36,757 bases of DNA, taken from Oscillospiraceae bacterium (GTDB lineage: Bacteria > Bacillota > Clostridia > Oscillospirales > Oscillospiraceae). The notes beneath the pieces are model-generated. The model was not told where the DNA came from, ran no database searches, and was given only the letters and a program-made list of their open reading frames with translations. The stretch spans positions 1-36,757 of the forward strand of contig JAGPMA010000023.1 of the NCBI GenBank assembly GCA_018053145.1, in the 5' to 3' direction. This document shows, piece by piece, positions 7,366 through 14,625 of the stretch; position 1 is the first letter of the stretch; each line of letters opens with the position of its first letter. Both the position numbers and the translations under genes were made by a program.

Positions 7366-7581
7366 ATGTACTTTAACTACCACGCTAAGGCGAAGCAACT
7401 GATTGTCGAGGGTCATTTGACCGAATATGAAATACTCGAGCGATATAACAATATCAGCCCATGCCTGCTGCTGTATTTTGATAACAACAGACCACTGCCT
7501 ATACGTGAGCACAAATGGGAAGAGTATTTTCTGTTGATAAACAAAAAAACAACTAAAACAAAAGAGAGCAGCCAATTTTGA
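7366..7581 (+). CDS. Conserved-looking small hypothetical protein (71 aa)
   Basis: The product reads MYFNYHAKAKQLIVEGHLTEYEILERYNNISPCLLLYFDN, then RPLPIREHKWEEYFLLI and a Lys/Thr-rich tail. I do not recognise a named family with certainty, though the YFNYHAKAK..ISPxxxLYFDN..PIREHxWxEY pattern looks like a small protein conserved in Clostridia. AAGAAAGGG lies six bases before the ATG. It follows the Tim44-like gene by 20 bases on the same strand and is closed by a strong terminator, so the two are likely cotranscribed. There is no signal peptide or membrane segment, so it is probably cytosolic. Confidence 0.7.
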   Translation: MYFNYHAKAKQLIVEGHLTEYEILERYNNISPCLLLYFDNNRPLPIREHKWEEYFLLINKKTTKTKESSQF

Positions 7582-7591
7582 CTGCAAGAGG

Positions 7592-7626
7592 AAAAGTCCA
7601 CTCTCAAAAAAAGAGTGGACTTTTCG
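7592..7626 (+). terminator. Bidirectional terminator between convergent genes
   Basis: AAAAGTCCACTCT (7592-7604) and AGAGTGGACTTTT (7612-7624) form a perfect 13-bp stem with a 7-base loop. A/T runs on both sides let it serve the plus-strand unit ending at 7581 and the minus-strand gene ending at 7639. Confidence 0.92.
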
Positions 7627-7638
7627 ATTATATACAGA

Positions 7639-8244
7639 TTATCGCTCGCCGCGTTTTTTAAGTACGACCGCAAGCACAACTCCGGCAATTATCATTATGA
7701 CACCAATTACCATAATGAAAGTTCCCATAATAGACACAGGATTATTTACGGTAAAGTTGGAGAAAGGATTGCTCACCTGGTTGCCAAACTGGTCTATACT
7801 TCCATCCGGGAACACGCTGGAGAACGAATTGTCGATGAAACCAGAAAACATCCGGCGAGTCGCATAACGCGCTAACTCTCCAATTCCTGTAAAGCAGGCA
7901 CCGATAACGGCGAGGTACACGCCAAACAGCCAGCCGTATCTGCGCAGCAGCCTTCCAAAGACACCGGGAATAGAATCTACCCAATTGGGGCTCGGAGTAG
8001 TCGGAGCAGGCTCCGGTTCTGGGTAGAAATTCTTTTCTTCTTTCGGCTCTTCCTCGCTTAAAAGCCAGTCAGCCGTCACGCCGAACGCAGAAGCCAGAAG
8101 GCGTAGCTTGGTGATCTCTGGTTCAGCGTCGCCGGTTTCCCATTTGCTGATTGCTTGTCGAGATACGCCAAGCTGTTCCGCCAGTGCGTCTTGGGACAAT
8201 CCGGCTTTTTTTCGACAATAATAAATTTTTTCTTGTAGCTTCAT
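7639..8244 (-). CDS. XRE-family regulator with C-terminal membrane segments
   Basis: The start is set at the ATG at 8244, where GGAGAGGAG lies six to seven bases upstream; an open frame extending to 8352 has no such site. The 201-residue protein begins MKLQEKIYYCRKKAGLSQDALAEQLGVSRQAISKWETGDAEPE, a strong Cro/CI helix-turn-helix. A Pro/Glu-rich linker follows (about 72-92). Two hydrophobic segments come next: one near 105-125 (WLFGVYLAVIGACFTGIG) and one near 172-195 (IMGTFIMVIGVIMIIAGVVLAVV). Regulators of this design are common in Clostridia and may sense membrane signals while tethered. The two lipoprotein genes upstream on the same strand are possible targets; this is inference. Confidence 0.85.
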   Translation of the reverse strand: MKLQEKIYYCRKKAGLSQDALAEQLGVSRQAISKWETGDAEPEITKLRLLASAFGVTADWLLSEEEPKEEKNFYPEPEPAPTTPSPNWVDSIPGVFGRLLRRYGWLFGVYLAVIGACFTGIGELARYATRRMFSGFIDNSFSSVFPDGSIDQFGNQVSNPFSNFTVNNPVSIMGTFIMVIGVIMIIAGVVLAVVLKKRGER

Positions 8245-8418
8245 AAAAAAGCTCCTCTCCGTATTTTTGGCTGATTTCAGTTTACAAAGTGCTCGGTTGC
8301 AAAACAATCGACCGCAGCTTGAAGTGGCGCAACCAATGGTTGCAAATCCCAAAATAATATGCGAAAAACACTCCTTCAGCCATCGGAGCGTGGATGCTCT
8401 TAAAATAATCTGTCATCA

Positions 8419-8447
8419 TTATAGATACAAATCGATATAATTGCAAT
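8419..8447 (-). promoter_or_regulatory. Candidate promoter for the XRE/membrane regulator
   Basis: On the minus strand TTGCAA (8442-8447) and a perfect TATAAT (8419-8424) are 17 bases apart. This gives a leader of roughly 165 bases before the start at 8244. Nothing else is evident in the 8245-8597 spacer. Confidence 0.5.
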
Positions 8448-8597
8448 TGCCATCACGACCTTGATAAAGGAAAAAATCTGATATCGGAAAATTATAATAC
8501 CAAAATTATTGTAGTTTACGAACGTGGAAAACAGGCGAATTTTGTGTGTTTATAAAGCTACACTCTTGAGAACACATATCTAAAAGGTGAAGAGAAA

Positions 8598-8618
8598 GGG
8601 CAGGAATACATCCTGCCC
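8598..8618 (-). terminator. Terminator after the small lipoprotein gene
   Basis: An 8-bp perfect stem GGGCAGGA/TCCTGCCC with a 5-base loop lies 15 bases past the stop of the 8634-9050 gene and is followed on minus by TTTCTCTT. Confidence 0.75.
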
Positions 8619-8633
8619 AATAAAGTAATTTAA

Positions 8634-9050
8634 TTAATGTTGCTTATGATACTCTATATCTGAAGTGCCTGTATTTAGGGTTGTTTTATTCGTAATTTGA
8701 ATCCTATATGTTGTTTTTCCGATTAATTCTCCATTACTGTCAAATGTGCCGGGGTCTTTACCCTCAACTAAATTTTTAGGATATAGGAGTATTTCATTCT
8801 TTTCAACTTCCCATTCACCCGTTTCTACTAACATACCATTAATGGAATCTGCAACTTCTTCTTTATATGTTCCGTCATCGTAAAGATTCAGTGTAATATC
8901 TATAACAGCTCCGGTTTCTTGATTCGTCCAAGTATCCCTGACCCATGTGCCCGCATAATTTCCATCATCCGAACTACTATTACCACATCCTGCCAGAGCT
9001 AAAATGCATAATATGGCACTTAGTGCTAAAATTGCAAATCTTCTTTTCAT
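8634..9050 (-). CDS. Putative lipoprotein, unknown function (138 aa)
   Basis: The start at 9050 is preferred because AAAAGGAT lies about nine bases upstream and it gives a clean lipoprotein signal: MKRRFAILALSAILCILALAGCGN, with lipobox LAGC. A frame continuing upstream to 9107 adds 19 residues that spoil the signal. The mature part has a Ser/Asp-rich spacer and then a beta-rich segment: YAGTWVRDTWTNQETGAVIDITLNLYDDGTY..GEWEVEKNEILLYP. That G-x-W/DGTY/GxW pattern resembles lipocalin-like secreted Firmicutes proteins, but I assign no function. It lies about 95 bases downstream of a second lipoprotein gene on the same strand and ends in its own terminator. Confidence 0.75.
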   Translation of the reverse strand: MKRRFAILALSAILCILALAGCGNSSSDDGNYAGTWVRDTWTNQETGAVIDITLNLYDDGTYKEEVADSINGMLVETGEWEVEKNEILLYPKNLVEGKDPGTFDSNGELIGKTTYRIQITNKTTLNTGTSDIEYHKQH

Positions 9051-9144
9051 TTTCAGTATCCTTTTATTTGATTTATATATAGTCTGCTGCACCAACTGCT
9101 GCCTCATATTGTGTTAACGGTGCATCAGAATTTCCCTATTACTT

Positions 9145-9783
9145 TTATGTTAAGCTAAAAACGGACGCAAAAATATCAGCAAAATTTGACATTGGGACAG
9201 AAAGTAGATATGTTGTTGTAGGTTGTTCGGTTTGCATAATATAAAAACTTACAAAAGCGATATCATTAACTGGCTCTGAGCTTAATGCCTTAATAATAGC
9301 ATCTCTGTTACTAGCATCAATAACTAATTTGTCGTCACCAGCATAAATATATCCTGTCATGTCAATGATTGTTCCGTCAACAGTTTTCATCTGAATATCA
9401 TATTGCTCGTCATACTGCGTAGATGAGTTTTTTACCAGAAGCTGTCCATATTCATAAAGCATAATTGCTATATTTTCACCGTCTACAAGTACATTGGCGT
9501 AAAGAGCCGAATTAGTTGTTGCGCTGTTGCTAAAAGTACCAACGAGAGTCACCGTATTGCAGATAAAGGTCTCATCCGTCGGTTGATTGAAGTTGTCTAC
9601 ATAATAAGATTGTCCCCAAAGCGTTCCTTTTTCTTCTGTTTCAGGCACTGCTGTTGGTTCAGCCGTCTCTGACTCAAGCACCTCTTCTTGATTGGGCGTT
9701 ACAGAAACCTGCTTGCTGTTGCCGCAAGCGCAAAGCGACAAAAGCAACGTGAATGCCATAAGTAAATATAGATGCTTTTTCAT
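9145..9783 (-). CDS. Putative lipoprotein, unknown function (212 aa)
   Basis: MKKHLYLLMAFTLLLSLCACGNS is a lipoprotein signal, with C20 as the likely lipidated residue in LCAC. A Glu/Thr/Pro-rich flexible stretch follows (about 25-50), typical of surface-tethered proteins. The rest (about 52-212) is a beta-rich domain I do not recognise, with GQSYYVDNFNQPTDETFICNTVTLVGTFSN near its start. AGGAGG lies about 12 bases before the ATG and a near-consensus promoter lies upstream. It is the first of two consecutive lipoprotein genes ahead of a membrane-tethered XRE regulator. No transporter components are adjacent, so a solute-binding role has no support. Confidence 0.75.
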   Translation of the reverse strand: MKKHLYLLMAFTLLLSLCACGNSKQVSVTPNQEEVLESETAEPTAVPETEEKGTLWGQSYYVDNFNQPTDETFICNTVTLVGTFSNSATTNSALYANVLVDGENIAIMLYEYGQLLVKNSSTQYDEQYDIQMKTVDGTIIDMTGYIYAGDDKLVIDASNRDAIIKALSSEPVNDIAFVSFYIMQTEQPTTTYLLSVPMSNFADIFASVFSLT

Positions 9784-9815
9784 TTTAGTCGTCCTCCTAC
9801 TGCAAAATTATACCT

Positions 9816-9844
9816 ATTATAGAACATTATGACTTTTTGGTCAA
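9816..9844 (-). promoter_or_regulatory. Promoter for the 212-aa lipoprotein gene
   Basis: On the minus strand TTGACC (9839-9844) and TATAAT (9816-9821) are 17 bases apart, about 30 bases before the start codon at 9783. Confidence 0.75.
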
Positions 9845-9849
9845 GACAT

Positions 9850-10030
9850 CCATTGTCGTAGACCATAGTTTTTACGTTTCTTGCTTAATATCCAAATACT
9901 TGCCAATTGTGTGAAAGTGCTGGCTGTAGGTCTACGTGGTCTTTTCGATTATAAATTTGACAACAAAATAGTGCTAGATTATGCTCAAATGTGCTCAATT
10001 GTATCATTTGAAAATAACGCAAAAAGGCAT
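9850..10030. other. Intergenic spacer without a supported gene
   Basis: This AT-rich stretch lies between the lipoprotein promoter and the tRNA-Pro terminator. A 72-codon open frame crosses it but has no ribosome binding site and no recognisable composition. I see no RNA fold or promoter here. Confidence 0.6.
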
Positions 10031-10071
10031 AAAAAGTACCGCCAAACGCTGAATTATCAACGAAAGGCGGT
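10031..10071 (-). terminator. Terminator of tRNA-Pro
   Basis: On the minus strand ACCGCC (10066-10071) pairs with GGCGGT (10038-10043). An inner stem pairs CGTTGA (57-62 of the 10000s) with TCAGCG (47-52), and a T5 tract follows at 10031-10035. It begins about 31 bases past the tRNA 3' end. Confidence 0.8.
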
Positions 10072-10101
10072 CAATTTGCCTTATTTAGTTAAGGTTTAAT
10101 T

Positions 10102-10178
10102 TGGTCGGAGTGTCGAGATTCGAACTCGAGGCCTCTTGGTCCCGAACCAAGCGCGATACCAAACTTCGCCACACCCCG
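10102..10178 (-). tRNA. tRNA-Pro (anticodon CGG), CCA encoded
   Basis: The complement folds fully: acceptor CGGGGTG/CACTCCG with the C1-G72 pair typical of bacterial tRNA-Pro, D-stem GCGA/TCGC, anticodon stem CTTGG/CCAAG around loop TTCGGGA (anticodon CGG, reading CCG), T-arm TCGAG/CTCGA, discriminator A and an encoded CCA. Its own promoter and terminator flank it. Confidence 0.97.
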
Positions 10179-10193
10179 AAGCGAGCAATTGAA

Positions 10194-10222
10194 AGTATAG
10201 TGAAATAATTCTAAATTGTCAA
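10194..10222 (-). promoter_or_regulatory. Consensus promoter for tRNA-Pro
   Basis: On the minus strand a perfect TTGACA (10217-10222) and TATACT (10194-10199) are 17 bases apart, starting transcription close to the tRNA 5' end. Confidence 0.85.
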
Positions 10223-10255
10223 GAGAAAATGCAAAATGACAAAATAAATGACGCG

Positions 10256-10304
10256 GTTTTCACATAATTGAGGACACCGAAGGTATACGCAATTATGTGA
10301 AAAC
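10256..10304. repeat. Perfect 15-bp inverted repeat with 19-base loop
   Basis: GTTTTCACATAATTG (10256-10270) is repeated inverted at 10290-10304. The loop itself can form a small ACC-GAA-GGT hairpin. It lies 20 bases past the stop of the DUF2344 gene (minus strand) and just upstream of the tRNA-Pro promoter. There is no T-tract after it on minus, so it is an atypical terminator at best. Confidence 0.9.
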
Positions 10305-10324
10305 AAGGGATAAGAACAAGAAAA

Positions 10325-10987
10325 CTATCTGAAAAGATTCATTTCGCTGTCGTAAATCTGCGTTCTGGTAAATGCTGCAAAATCGGGCTTGAGCTGCGGG
10401 ACAAGCTGCTCCAAAGCCGACACGAGAAGCTCGGGGTTGAGCGTCGGCTCCTGCGCGGAAATCAGAGCCTTGAGCTTAACACAGCCATTGCCGACATCAA
10501 AGGTGATGCTCCGTATGCTTTGCGCAATGTCAACCTCGCTGATGCCGCTTTTGGATTTTTTCGAGATTACAATGTTGTCCCGTGCAAAAAAGTCCATCAA
10601 CTCGGGGAGCAAATCCGAGGGGGAGCGGTCATCGTATTCAAAAACACCGTCTACATCAAGCCACTTGATGTTTTTGAATTTGCTTTCCCATTCATAGGCT
10701 TCGATAACGGAAATGCCCTCGGGTAGGGCTTTATTCAGACGAAACGGAATTTCTGAAATATCCATGAAGTTATCAAGCTTGAAATCCATGATTTCACAGT
10801 TGCTTGCAGTTCCGACGGAAAGTGGTAGCGCAAAGGAAATTTGCGCATGAGGGTTGAAGCCCTCGCTGTATTTTAGCTGAATTCCTGCACGAAGAAAGGC
10901 TCTCTGCATTGTGCGCATGAGGTCGAGGTGAGAGATGTAAACCGCCCGACCTGTTTTTGAAAATCTTAGTCTGAGGTTATCCATCAC
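10325..10987 (-). CDS. TIGR03936 family radical SAM-linked protein (DUF2344)
   Basis: The 220-residue protein starts DNLRLRFSKTGRAVYISHLDLMRTMQRAFLRAGI, followed by YSEGFNPHAQISFALPLSVGTASNCEIMDF. This is the diagnostic N-terminal block of the family encoded beside, or fused to, the TIGR03960 radical SAM protein. The function is not established; the constant pairing suggests an accessory role to that enzyme. Its start overlaps the end of the upstream gene by about 8-11 bases, so the two are translationally coupled. Two adjacent ATG codons leave the start uncertain by one residue. In many Clostridia the next gene is ribonuclease G and then ribosomal proteins L21 and L27; here tRNA-Pro follows instead. 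Confidence 0.92.
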   Translation of the reverse strand: MMDNLRLRFSKTGRAVYISHLDLMRTMQRAFLRAGIQLKYSEGFNPHAQISFALPLSVGTASNCEIMDFKLDNFMDISEIPFRLNKALPEGISVIEAYEWESKFKNIKWLDVDGVFEYDDRSPSDLLPELMDFFARDNIVISKKSKSGISEVDIAQSIRSITFDVGNGCVKLKALISAQEPTLNPELLVSALEQLVPQLKPDFAAFTRTQIYDSEMNLFR

Positions 10988-12812
10988 AGCGCCCTCCTTC
11001 CATGAGCGAAAGTGCGCCGCAGTTTGTGCACTTATTGCGGCAGTCGGGAGATAGCTCCGCTTTATAGCACATTTCGCGCTCGTGCCAGAAAAATTCCTGC
11101 TTTACGCCGATGTCAACTCTGCTCCATGGCAATGTTTCGTCATAAGAACGCTCTCGGCAGGCATAAAATTTGGGGTCAAGTCCGCACTTTTCAAAGGCTG
11201 CCATCCAACGGGAGAAGGAAAAGTATTCCGTCCAGGAATCGAGCTTGCCGCCATTTCGCCAAACCTCCTCGATGACTGCTCCGATGCGTCTGTCACCGCG
11301 AGAGAGTACTGCCTCAACAAGGCTTGTGTCCGCGTCGTGCCAGTTGTAACTGATGGCTTTTGCGCGCATATGGTCGCGCAAAAGGTTTACGCGGCGGCGG
11401 TATTCTTGCATTTCCACTTGAGCTTCCCACTGAAAGGGAGTATGCGGCTTGGGAACAAAGCAGGAGGTTGAGACTGTGATGTGAACGCCCTTTGCCTTGT
11501 TCGAGGCATAGGGCTTGAAGAGTGCTAAAACCTTCATAGCAAGGTCGTTTATTGCCAGAACGTCCTCATCTGTTTCGGTTGGAAGGCCGAGCATGAAATA
11601 GAGCTTAACATTGTTCCAGCCACCCTCAAAGGCGATGCGGCAGGTGTTGAGCAGATCCTCCTCGCGCACATTCTTGTTGATAGCGTCGCGTAATCTCTGC
11701 GTTCCGGCTTCAGGCGCAAAGGTCAAGCCACTTTTCCGCACCTTTTGAACCTTGCTCATCAAATCAATCGAGAAGTTATCAGCACGCAGAGAGGGCAGAG
11801 AAAGCCCGATGCTGTGGGGCACGCAGAAGTCCAAAAGCCCATCGCAGAGCTCGCTCAGGGGCTTGTAGTCGCTTGTGCTGAGGGAGGAAAGCGTTATCTC
11901 CTGATAGCCGGTGCTCTCTAATGCTTCGATGCCCTGCTCGACAAGCCTTTTTGAATCTCTGGAGCGGACGGGGCGGTAAACAAAACCGGCCTGACAAAAA
12001 CGGCAGCCGCGCGTGCAGCCACGAAAAAGCTCCAGTGTAACGCGGTCGTGGACAATCTCCGTGGAGGGGACTATTGACTTTGTGGGGAAATAGCTGTTGT
12101 CAAAATCCTTTACTATACGCCTTTTAACAAACTCGGGAGCTCCTTCCAGTGTCTTTAGCTCCTTTAGCGTTCCGTTGTCGTTATATATCGATTCGTAGAG
12201 AGAGGGAACATAGATGCCCTGAATTTTTGCAGCATCAAATAAAAATTCGCGTTTTGACCAGCCCTCCTGTTTTGCCTTTCGCAAGAGCAGCAGCAGCTCC
12301 TTGTCCATTTCCTCGCCCTCGCCTATGAAGAGGAAGTCAAAGAAATCAGCCATTGGTTCGGGGTTTACGCAGCTTGTCCCGCCGGCAAAAACGAGAGGAG
12401 TAAGCTCATGCCGCTCCGCACTTTTGATTGGGATACCTGCAAGGTCGAGCATATTGAGGACGTTTGTATATGCCATTTCGTAGCCGACTGAAAAGCCGAT
12501 GGCGTCGAAGTCTGTCAGTGGGTCACTGCTCTCAAGAGCCCAGAGAGGGATGTTCGCGTTGCGCATTTCGGCTTCCATGTCGCCCCAAGGCGCAAAGACA
12601 CGCTCGCACCAAACGCCGTCCATCTCGTTTATTGCACCGTAGAGAATTCTGATGCCGAGATTGGACATACCTATCTCGTAGGTATCGGGAAAACACAGTG
12701 CCATGCGAAGGTCGACCTCCGCCTTGTTTTTGATTATTTGGTTATATTCGCCGCCGGTGTAGCGCGCGGGCTTCTGCACCTTTGGCAAAATTCGCACAAG
12801 TCTTTTATCCAT
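10977..12812 (-). CDS. TIGR03960 family B12-binding-domain radical SAM protein
   Basis: The start at 12812 gives MDKRLVRILPKVQKPARYTGGEYN, matching the family N-terminus. An alternative ATG at 12854 adds 14 residues. The protein (611 aa) has a cobalamin-binding-like N-terminal region (about 30-170, with FPDTYEIGMSNLGIRILY). Its radical SAM core contains CTRGCRFC, the [4Fe-4S] motif CxxxCxxC at C266, C270 and C273, and PEAGTQRLRDAINKN. A cysteine cluster near the C-terminus (CRNKCTNCG) may bind a second metal centre. The reaction is unknown. It lies 79 bases after the M50 protease gene and overlaps the DUF2344 gene, the usual Clostridia arrangement. The ribosome binding site is weak (CGGATGTG). 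Confidence 0.92.
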   Translation of the reverse strand: MDKRLVRILPKVQKPARYTGGEYNQIIKNKAEVDLRMALCFPDTYEIGMSNLGIRILYGAINEMDGVWCERVFAPWGDMEAEMRNANIPLWALESSDPLTDFDAIGFSVGYEMAYTNVLNMLDLAGIPIKSAERHELTPLVFAGGTSCVNPEPMADFFDFLFIGEGEEMDKELLLLLRKAKQEGWSKREFLFDAAKIQGIYVPSLYESIYNDNGTLKELKTLEGAPEFVKRRIVKDFDNSYFPTKSIVPSTEIVHDRVTLELFRGCTRGCRFCQAGFVYRPVRSRDSKRLVEQGIEALESTGYQEITLSSLSTSDYKPLSELCDGLLDFCVPHSIGLSLPSLRADNFSIDLMSKVQKVRKSGLTFAPEAGTQRLRDAINKNVREEDLLNTCRIAFEGGWNNVKLYFMLGLPTETDEDVLAINDLAMKVLALFKPYASNKAKGVHITVSTSCFVPKPHTPFQWEAQVEMQEYRRRVNLLRDHMRAKAISYNWHDADTSLVEAVLSRGDRRIGAVIEEVWRNGGKLDSWTEYFSFSRWMAAFEKCGLDPKFYACRERSYDETLPWSRVDIGVKQEFFWHEREMCYKAELSPDCRNKCTNCGALSLMEGGRCDG

Positions 12813-12891
12813 AGTCACATCCGTTGAAAAAAGTTGTCGGCTCATGTCCGACATTACAATAGTTATCGACTTATTGTATACCGAAAAACGA

Positions 12892-13506
12892 CTATTTACA
12901 ATACTTGTTCTGCTGCAAAATGAAAAGCCAGCTTCCCGCGAAAAACAGAGCAAAGCCAAATCCCCTAGCGAGAAGGTAAAGACCCCACGCAATTAGAAGT
13001 AAGGCTGTCAATAAACTGATAAACCGCGCAAGAGTTTGTGCTTTGCTTTCACCTATCAGGTAACGGAGAACAAAACCTAACGCCCGACCACCATCGAGCG
13101 GCATTGCCGGCAGGAGATTGAAAAGATTAAGAATTAAACCCAGCCCCCCACACATTAGGAGATACTCGCTATTCCTAAAGCTTCCGAGTTTAGCGCAAAC
13201 AAGTGAGAACAACAGCCCAAACACAGGACCTGAAAGGGCGGTCAGCAGTTCTTGTTTGTCGCTGAGGATGCCTGTATAATCGATTGCAAAGCCAGAAAGC
13301 GTGGCGTTCAGGCGTGTTGGATACGCTCCGAGAAGCAGCATTATAAGAATGTGACCCATCTCATGTATAAGTACCGCGGGAAGAAGAGCCAAAAGAAAGC
13401 CATTGTCATCAAAGAAGAAAATAAGCGAAAAAAGGAGTATAAAGCCACTTCCGAGTTTTATGTGAAAATTTGGCGTGTCAGTTCTATTTACTTTCAAAGA
13501 TCTCAT
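12892..13506 (-). CDS. spoIVFB: M50 site-2 protease, SpoIVFB-like
   Basis: This is an intramembrane zinc metalloprotease. SpoIVFB in Bacillus cleaves pro-sigma-K in the mother-cell membrane during sporulation. The 204-residue protein is strongly hydrophobic with about five to six membrane segments. The catalytic motif HEMGH occurs at H48, E49 and H52, and the second metal-binding motif LLPAMPLDGGR provides D138. Length is typical of the short SpoIVFB class. It overlaps the upstream M23 gene by four bases (ATGA-type), so they are coupled. This pairing with an M23-domain protein, followed by TIGR03960 and TIGR03936, is the conserved SpoIVFAB neighbourhood in Clostridia. A housekeeping substrate cannot be excluded. 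Confidence 0.88.
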   Translation of the reverse strand: MRSLKVNRTDTPNFHIKLGSGFILLFSLIFFFDDNGFLLALLPAVLIHEMGHILIMLLLGAYPTRLNATLSGFAIDYTGILSDKQELLTALSGPVFGLLFSLVCAKLGSFRNSEYLLMCGGLGLILNLFNLLPAMPLDGGRALGFVLRYLIGESKAQTLARFISLLTALLLIAWGLYLLARGFGFALFFAGSWLFILQQNKYCK

Positions 13507-14456
13507 TGCAAATAGAACTCCGGATTTAAGTACTTCCCGTTATAGATAAGCTCAAAATGCAGATGTGGCCCCGTTACATCACCGCTATGTCCGACAAGCG
13601 CAATTCTGTCTCCGCGCTTTACGGAGCTTCCCTGCTTGGCTATAATTTGGCTGCAGTGGGCATAAAGGGTTTGAAAACCGTTCCCGTGGTCGAGAATTAT
13701 TGTCATACCGTAACCACTCAGCTCCGCAACGGAAATTACCGTACCATCGGCAAAGGCCGTTATCGAGTCACCATCGTATGCGCCTAAGTCTGTACCGTAA
13801 TGAAATTTAACAACGCCTGTTATAGGGTGGTCACGGTATCCGAAGCCGCTCGTTGTTGCGCTCAAGCAGGGGGCTGAATATTCAAAGGGCAGAACCGGCG
13901 TGTCGTAGCTTACATTTGCCGGTACGGCATAGTCGGCAAAAGCGGACTGCTCCTTCAAAAAGGCTTCGACCTTTAAGCTCTGAGCCGAAACGGGTACGGT
14001 GATTTCCAAAGGGAGGGTCTCCGGAGGGATAGGGGCAACCACAGAAGTTGCGGCTGCGGTTTGTGCGTTGGGAGCTTCGGAAGGAGGGGCTTCAGCCTCG
14101 GTTATTCCGGCGATAGCCTCGTAACCCTTTAGGTTTTGACCGACCATATCATTTAGCGGAAAGCTATCGGAAGCATCCGCTTTTACCAAGGGCGACAAAT
14201 CCTCTGCCGGCACGGACGGCGAGGGCTCTGACTGAATCTTGTTGTCAGCGTTTATTAAGCGCTCCCAAACATAAATATAGCTGCGCTCGCCGGATATTGC
14301 CTGACCGATGGCGACAATATCCTCCCGGAAGTCTGCGTTGCGTGAAATTGCGGGCATAATATGTGCGCGGATTTTATCAGCCTCCTGAGGGAAACAGAAG
14401 CGGACTGCGCACAGTACGATTAAGATAATTGCCGATACAATAGCTCTTGTTTTCAT
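13503..14456 (-). CDS. M23 (LytM) metallopeptidase, membrane-anchored, in the SpoIVFA position
   Basis: One N-terminal membrane anchor (about 5-22) is followed by a long, poorly structured Ala/Pro/Glu/Ser-rich region (about 65-185) and a C-terminal M23 domain. The zinc ligands appear complete: H219 and D223 in HYGTD, plus H298 and H300 in PHLHFE; H267 in LYAHCS is the catalytic histidine. In Bacillus, SpoIVFA is a regulator of SpoIVFB with a degenerate LytM domain; here the gene holds that position but keeps an active-looking site. GGAGAAA lies four to six bases before the ATG. A wall-hydrolase role or a SpoIVFA-like scaffold role are both possible. Confidence 0.88.
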   Translation of the reverse strand: MKTRAIVSAIILIVLCAVRFCFPQEADKIRAHIMPAISRNADFREDIVAIGQAISGERSYIYVWERLINADNKIQSEPSPSVPAEDLSPLVKADASDSFPLNDMVGQNLKGYEAIAGITEAEAPPSEAPNAQTAAATSVVAPIPPETLPLEITVPVSAQSLKVEAFLKEQSAFADYAVPANVSYDTPVLPFEYSAPCLSATTSGFGYRDHPITGVVKFHYGTDLGAYDGDSITAFADGTVISVAELSGYGMTIILDHGNGFQTLYAHCSQIIAKQGSSVKRGDRIALVGHSGDVTGPHLHFELIYNGKYLNPEFYLQ

Positions 14457-14625
14457 GGGTTTCTCCTTTTTATGACAATGCGCGAAAATTTGGTCAAACG
14501 TATTTATTTATTTAATAAGGAGTGTTATAATCAAAAAGATAAACTGGGAAAAAGTATAATTGAATTCATATTTATTCTTGTTTTGGCTTTCTTCGTTTCA
14601 GCCGGATGACTAATGGATTTCAGTA

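Noticed and set aside
8245-8352. 36-residue N-terminal extension of the XRE/membrane regulator
   Set aside because: The helix-turn-helix begins at the later ATG (8244), which has a strong Shine-Dalgarno; the extension has none.
9881-10099. 72-codon plus-strand open frame in the lipoprotein-tRNA spacer
   Set aside because: It has no ribosome binding site, its composition is not protein-like, and it runs through the tRNA-Pro terminator on the other strand.
12813-12992. 60-residue N-terminal extension of the TIGR03960 protein
   Set aside because: It would overlap the M50 gene by 101 bases and does not match the family N-terminus, which begins at about 12812.
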